DNA of 64,000 nt from Chryseobacterium aureum (lineage in GTDB: Bacteria; Bacteroidota; Bacteroidia; Flavobacteriales; Weeksellaceae): positions 3,162,001-3,226,000 of the forward strand of contig NZ_CP034661.1 of NCBI RefSeq assembly GCF_003971235.1, written 5' to 3'. Position numbers and translations under genes: made by a program. Positions within the stretch are counted from its first letter, which is position 1, and each line of letters opens with the position of its first letter. Positions 62,185 to 64,000 of the stretch are shown here, in pieces. The notes beneath the pieces were generated by a model that searched no databases, was not told where the DNA came from, and saw only the letters and a list, made by a program, of their open reading frames with translations.

Positions 62185-64000
62185 CATTAATATTGGCTTT
62201 ATGAGAAACTCTTTGTACTCATTCAGACAATATAACAACATACCGAAAAATACAGCAGATCTCGATCATTTTGTTCTGGACCTGTGGAATGATGAGGTCT
62301 TCAGAGAATCTGTTTTCTTAGCTTCTTATGAGCTGTATAACGAATGGGCAAGGCTATGCCAGGATGATCCGTCTTTATCTCAGGTAAAGAGAAACAGAAT
62401 TAACAATTCTATCCTGAAATATTACATCAGAATTACCACCAGATCCACTCCGTTCGGAACATTTGCTTCGCATTCTGCTTTTGAACTGAACTCAGAACAT
62501 AAAAATATAGAAGCCGGAAATATGGATGCTATCTACCGGTATACAACGCTGGATCTGTCTTTTCTTTTTCAGGTTATTGCATTGATCAACAGAGACTTTC
62601 CGGAAGTTCACGAATATGAGCTTAATGACTCTATCTATAAGTTAGGTGATTATTACCGATATATCGAAACTTCAGTACAAAATGAAAAAAGAGTCTACAC
62701 GTTAAGCTCATTGGAAAAAGATGAACTTCTGGATTTTCTGGTTGAAACCACTGCCAACAAGTCTTACTCATTCGACAGCCTGGTGGCTCTGGTAGCAGAA
62801 AACGTAGACGGAGTTTCTGAGGAAGATGCAAAATATTATATCTTCAGCCTTATTGATGCGCAGTTCTTCAAAAGCAACTTCGATATCTGCTTAAACGAGC
62901 ATTCCCCATTGTGCCAGATCATTGATTATTTAAATTCAAAAAAAGGCATCGCTGCTGAACTGGACGCTTATCTGGAAACCCTCATCAAAATGGAAGACTA
63001 TATGAAGCTGCTGAACTCCGGAGTTGGACAGCCTCAGGAATATTACAATGAAGTATTTGCACTTGCCAATCAGTTTTCCATTTTATATGACAGAAAATAC
63101 CTGATCAATTCTTCATTAAAAAGAAACCTGAATTTCTCTCCGGTTACCAGAGAAGATCTTTCCAGAATCAAAAAAGGAATCAATACTTTATCTTGTTTTT
63201 GGGAAAAAGGAAGCGAAACGGTGAATGAAAATTTAGAAAAATTCAAGACCGCTTTTTATACAAGATATGAAGAAAGCCTGGTGCCTTTGGTAGAAGTATT
63301 GGACAACGAAAGCGGTATTGGTTATATTCAGGAACAAAACAGCGAAAATGATTTTTCTTCCCTTTTGGATACGTTAAGCTGGCCAAATTCCAATACAGAT
63401 TCTTTTTCCATCACTTACAATAAAAAAATTCATGAGTTCTGGAGAAGACTGATCAATAAAGCCAATATCAATGGAGAAACGTCCATAGACCTTAGCCAGC
63501 ATGATATCAGCAGCCTTCAGAATACAGATGAAGTAAGCCTTGCAAGATCTATTGCAGTAATGATAGAAAAAACGTCTGATAAAATCGCTATCTCTTCAGT
63601 AGGAGGTACCAGCGGAGCCAATCTTATCGCCAGATTTTCCAATGAAGACGAAGAAATTCTTGCCCCGATGAACAGAATCATCAAAGAAGAACAGAATGAT
63701 GATCATTTTATCTACGCAGAACTGCTTCACCTGCCGGATAACAGAGCAGGAAACATCCTTCTGAGACGGGTTAAAAGAGGAAACCAGCTTTCTTATCTTA
63801 CGAAACCTTCGGCTTCGGAAAACACCATCAGCCTGACAGATCTTTACATTAAAATGATGGATAAAAGAATTGTTTTATTCCATAAAGAACTGAATAAAGA
63901 AGTGAAAATCTTCCATTCTACCGCTCATAATTTTGATTATAATTCGCTGCCGGTGTATCAGTTTTTATGTGATCTTCAGCATCAGGATGTTTCCACCGCG
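62165..64000 (+). CDS. lantibiotic dehydratase LanB, N-terminal part (runs off the window)
   Basis: An open frame of at least 612 codons continues past the right edge, so it is incomplete here. The N-terminus matches class I dehydratases: FRESVFLASYELYNEWARL followed by YYIRITTRSTPFGTFASHSA. LanB glutamylates Ser and Thr of the precursor with Glu-tRNA and then eliminates to make dehydro-residues. A later segment ends SLPVYQFLCDLQHQ. The start ATG at 62165 overlaps the LLM gene, which suggests translational coupling. Whether the C-terminal elimination domain is fused or separate cannot be seen. Confidence 0.92.
   Translation, partial: MKTQLDNINIGFMRNSLYSFRQYNNIPKNTADLDHFVLDLWNDEVFRESVFLASYELYNEWARLCQDDPSLSQVKRNRINNSILKYYIRITTRSTPFGTFASHSAFELNSEHKNIEAGNMDAIYRYTTLDLSFLFQVIALINRDFPEVHEYELNDSIYKLGDYYRYIETSVQNEKRVYTLSSLEKDELLDFLVETTANKSYSFDSLVALVAENVDGVSEEDAKYYIFSLIDAQFFKSNFDICLNEHSPLCQIIDYLNSKKGIAAELDAYLETLIKMEDYMKLLNSGVGQPQEYYNEVFALANQFSILYDRKYLINSSLKRNLNFSPVTREDLSRIKKGINTLSCFWEKGSETVNENLEKFKTAFYTRYEESLVPLVEVLDNESGIGYIQEQNSENDFSSLLDTLSWPNSNTDSFSITYNKKIHEFWRRLINKANINGETSIDLSQHDISSLQNTDEVSLARSIAVMIEKTSDKIAISSVGGTSGANLIARFSNEDEEILAPMNRIIKEEQNDDHFIYAELLHLPDNRAGNILLRRVKRGNQLSYLTKPSASENTISLTDLYIKMMDKRIVLFHKELNKEVKIFHSTAHNFDYNSLPVYQFLCDLQHQDVSTA

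Overview
The window looks like a chromosomal segment of a Flavobacteriia member, most likely Chryseobacterium or a close relative. The evidence is an A+T-rich sequence, flavobacterial-type promoters (TAnnTTTG -7 boxes), SusC/TonB-type outer-membrane receptors, a type IX secretion (T9SS) sorting domain, a Bacteroidetes-style dcw cluster, and dispersed repeats of a kind I remember from these genomes. The genus is an inference. No rRNA, tRNA, insertion sequence or CRISPR array was seen.

Layout. (1) 1-18.6 kb: an alpha/beta hydrolase, then an almost complete division and cell-wall (dcw) cluster: mraZ-rsmH-ftsL-ftsI-murE-mraY-murD-ftsW-murG-murC-[GxxExxY gene]-ftsQ-ftsA-ftsZ-yqeY. A triple MraZ-type operator lies ahead of mraZ. 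Several spacers in this cluster form imperfect inverted repeats. (2) 19-27 kb: a bacilliredoxin, a GH3-family protein, and a leftward group of mutL, rhomboid protease, two EEP-family membrane proteins and two lipoproteins. (3) 27-31 kb: a YoaK/DUF1275 membrane protein, an unknown protein, and an OmpR-type two-component system. (4) 31-40.4 kb: a probable phosphonate-use locus with an XRE-cupin regulator, TonB receptor, MFS carrier, TIGR03364-like FAD oxidase, TIGR03351-like phosphonatase, and a secreted alkaline-phosphatase-superfamily enzyme. (5) 40.5-43 kb: a GNAT, a MocR-type regulator and an unknown protein. (6) 43-52.7 kb: a five-gene envelope-stress operon (YbjN-like, PspA, OB-fold membrane protein, flotillin, giant AAA+ ATPase) with a divergent XRE regulator. 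(7) 52.8-64 kb: a regulated class I lanthipeptide system that runs off the right edge.

The lanthipeptide system is the most notable content. Five tandem near-identical precursors of 57-59 aa have a GG-ended leader and a Cys-rich core. They are followed by two LanC-like proteins, one with the zinc ligands and one without, a luciferase-like flavin enzyme, and the N-terminal part of a LanB dehydratase. Upstream are a PAS-LuxR regulator, a GNAT-fold acyltransferase that resembles FeeM/LuxI-type signal synthases, and a TonB-type outer-membrane protein. A 16-bp palindrome, CTACAC-N4-GTGTAG, occurs upstream of the acyltransferase, the outer-membrane protein and a ThiF/E1-like gene. In all three cases it starts exactly 38 bp before a -7-like box, and no -33 box is visible. 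This suggests an activator-dependent, possibly signal-controlled regulon that makes a modified peptide. The regulatory link and the signal idea are inference; the palindromes and spacings are read directly from the sequence.
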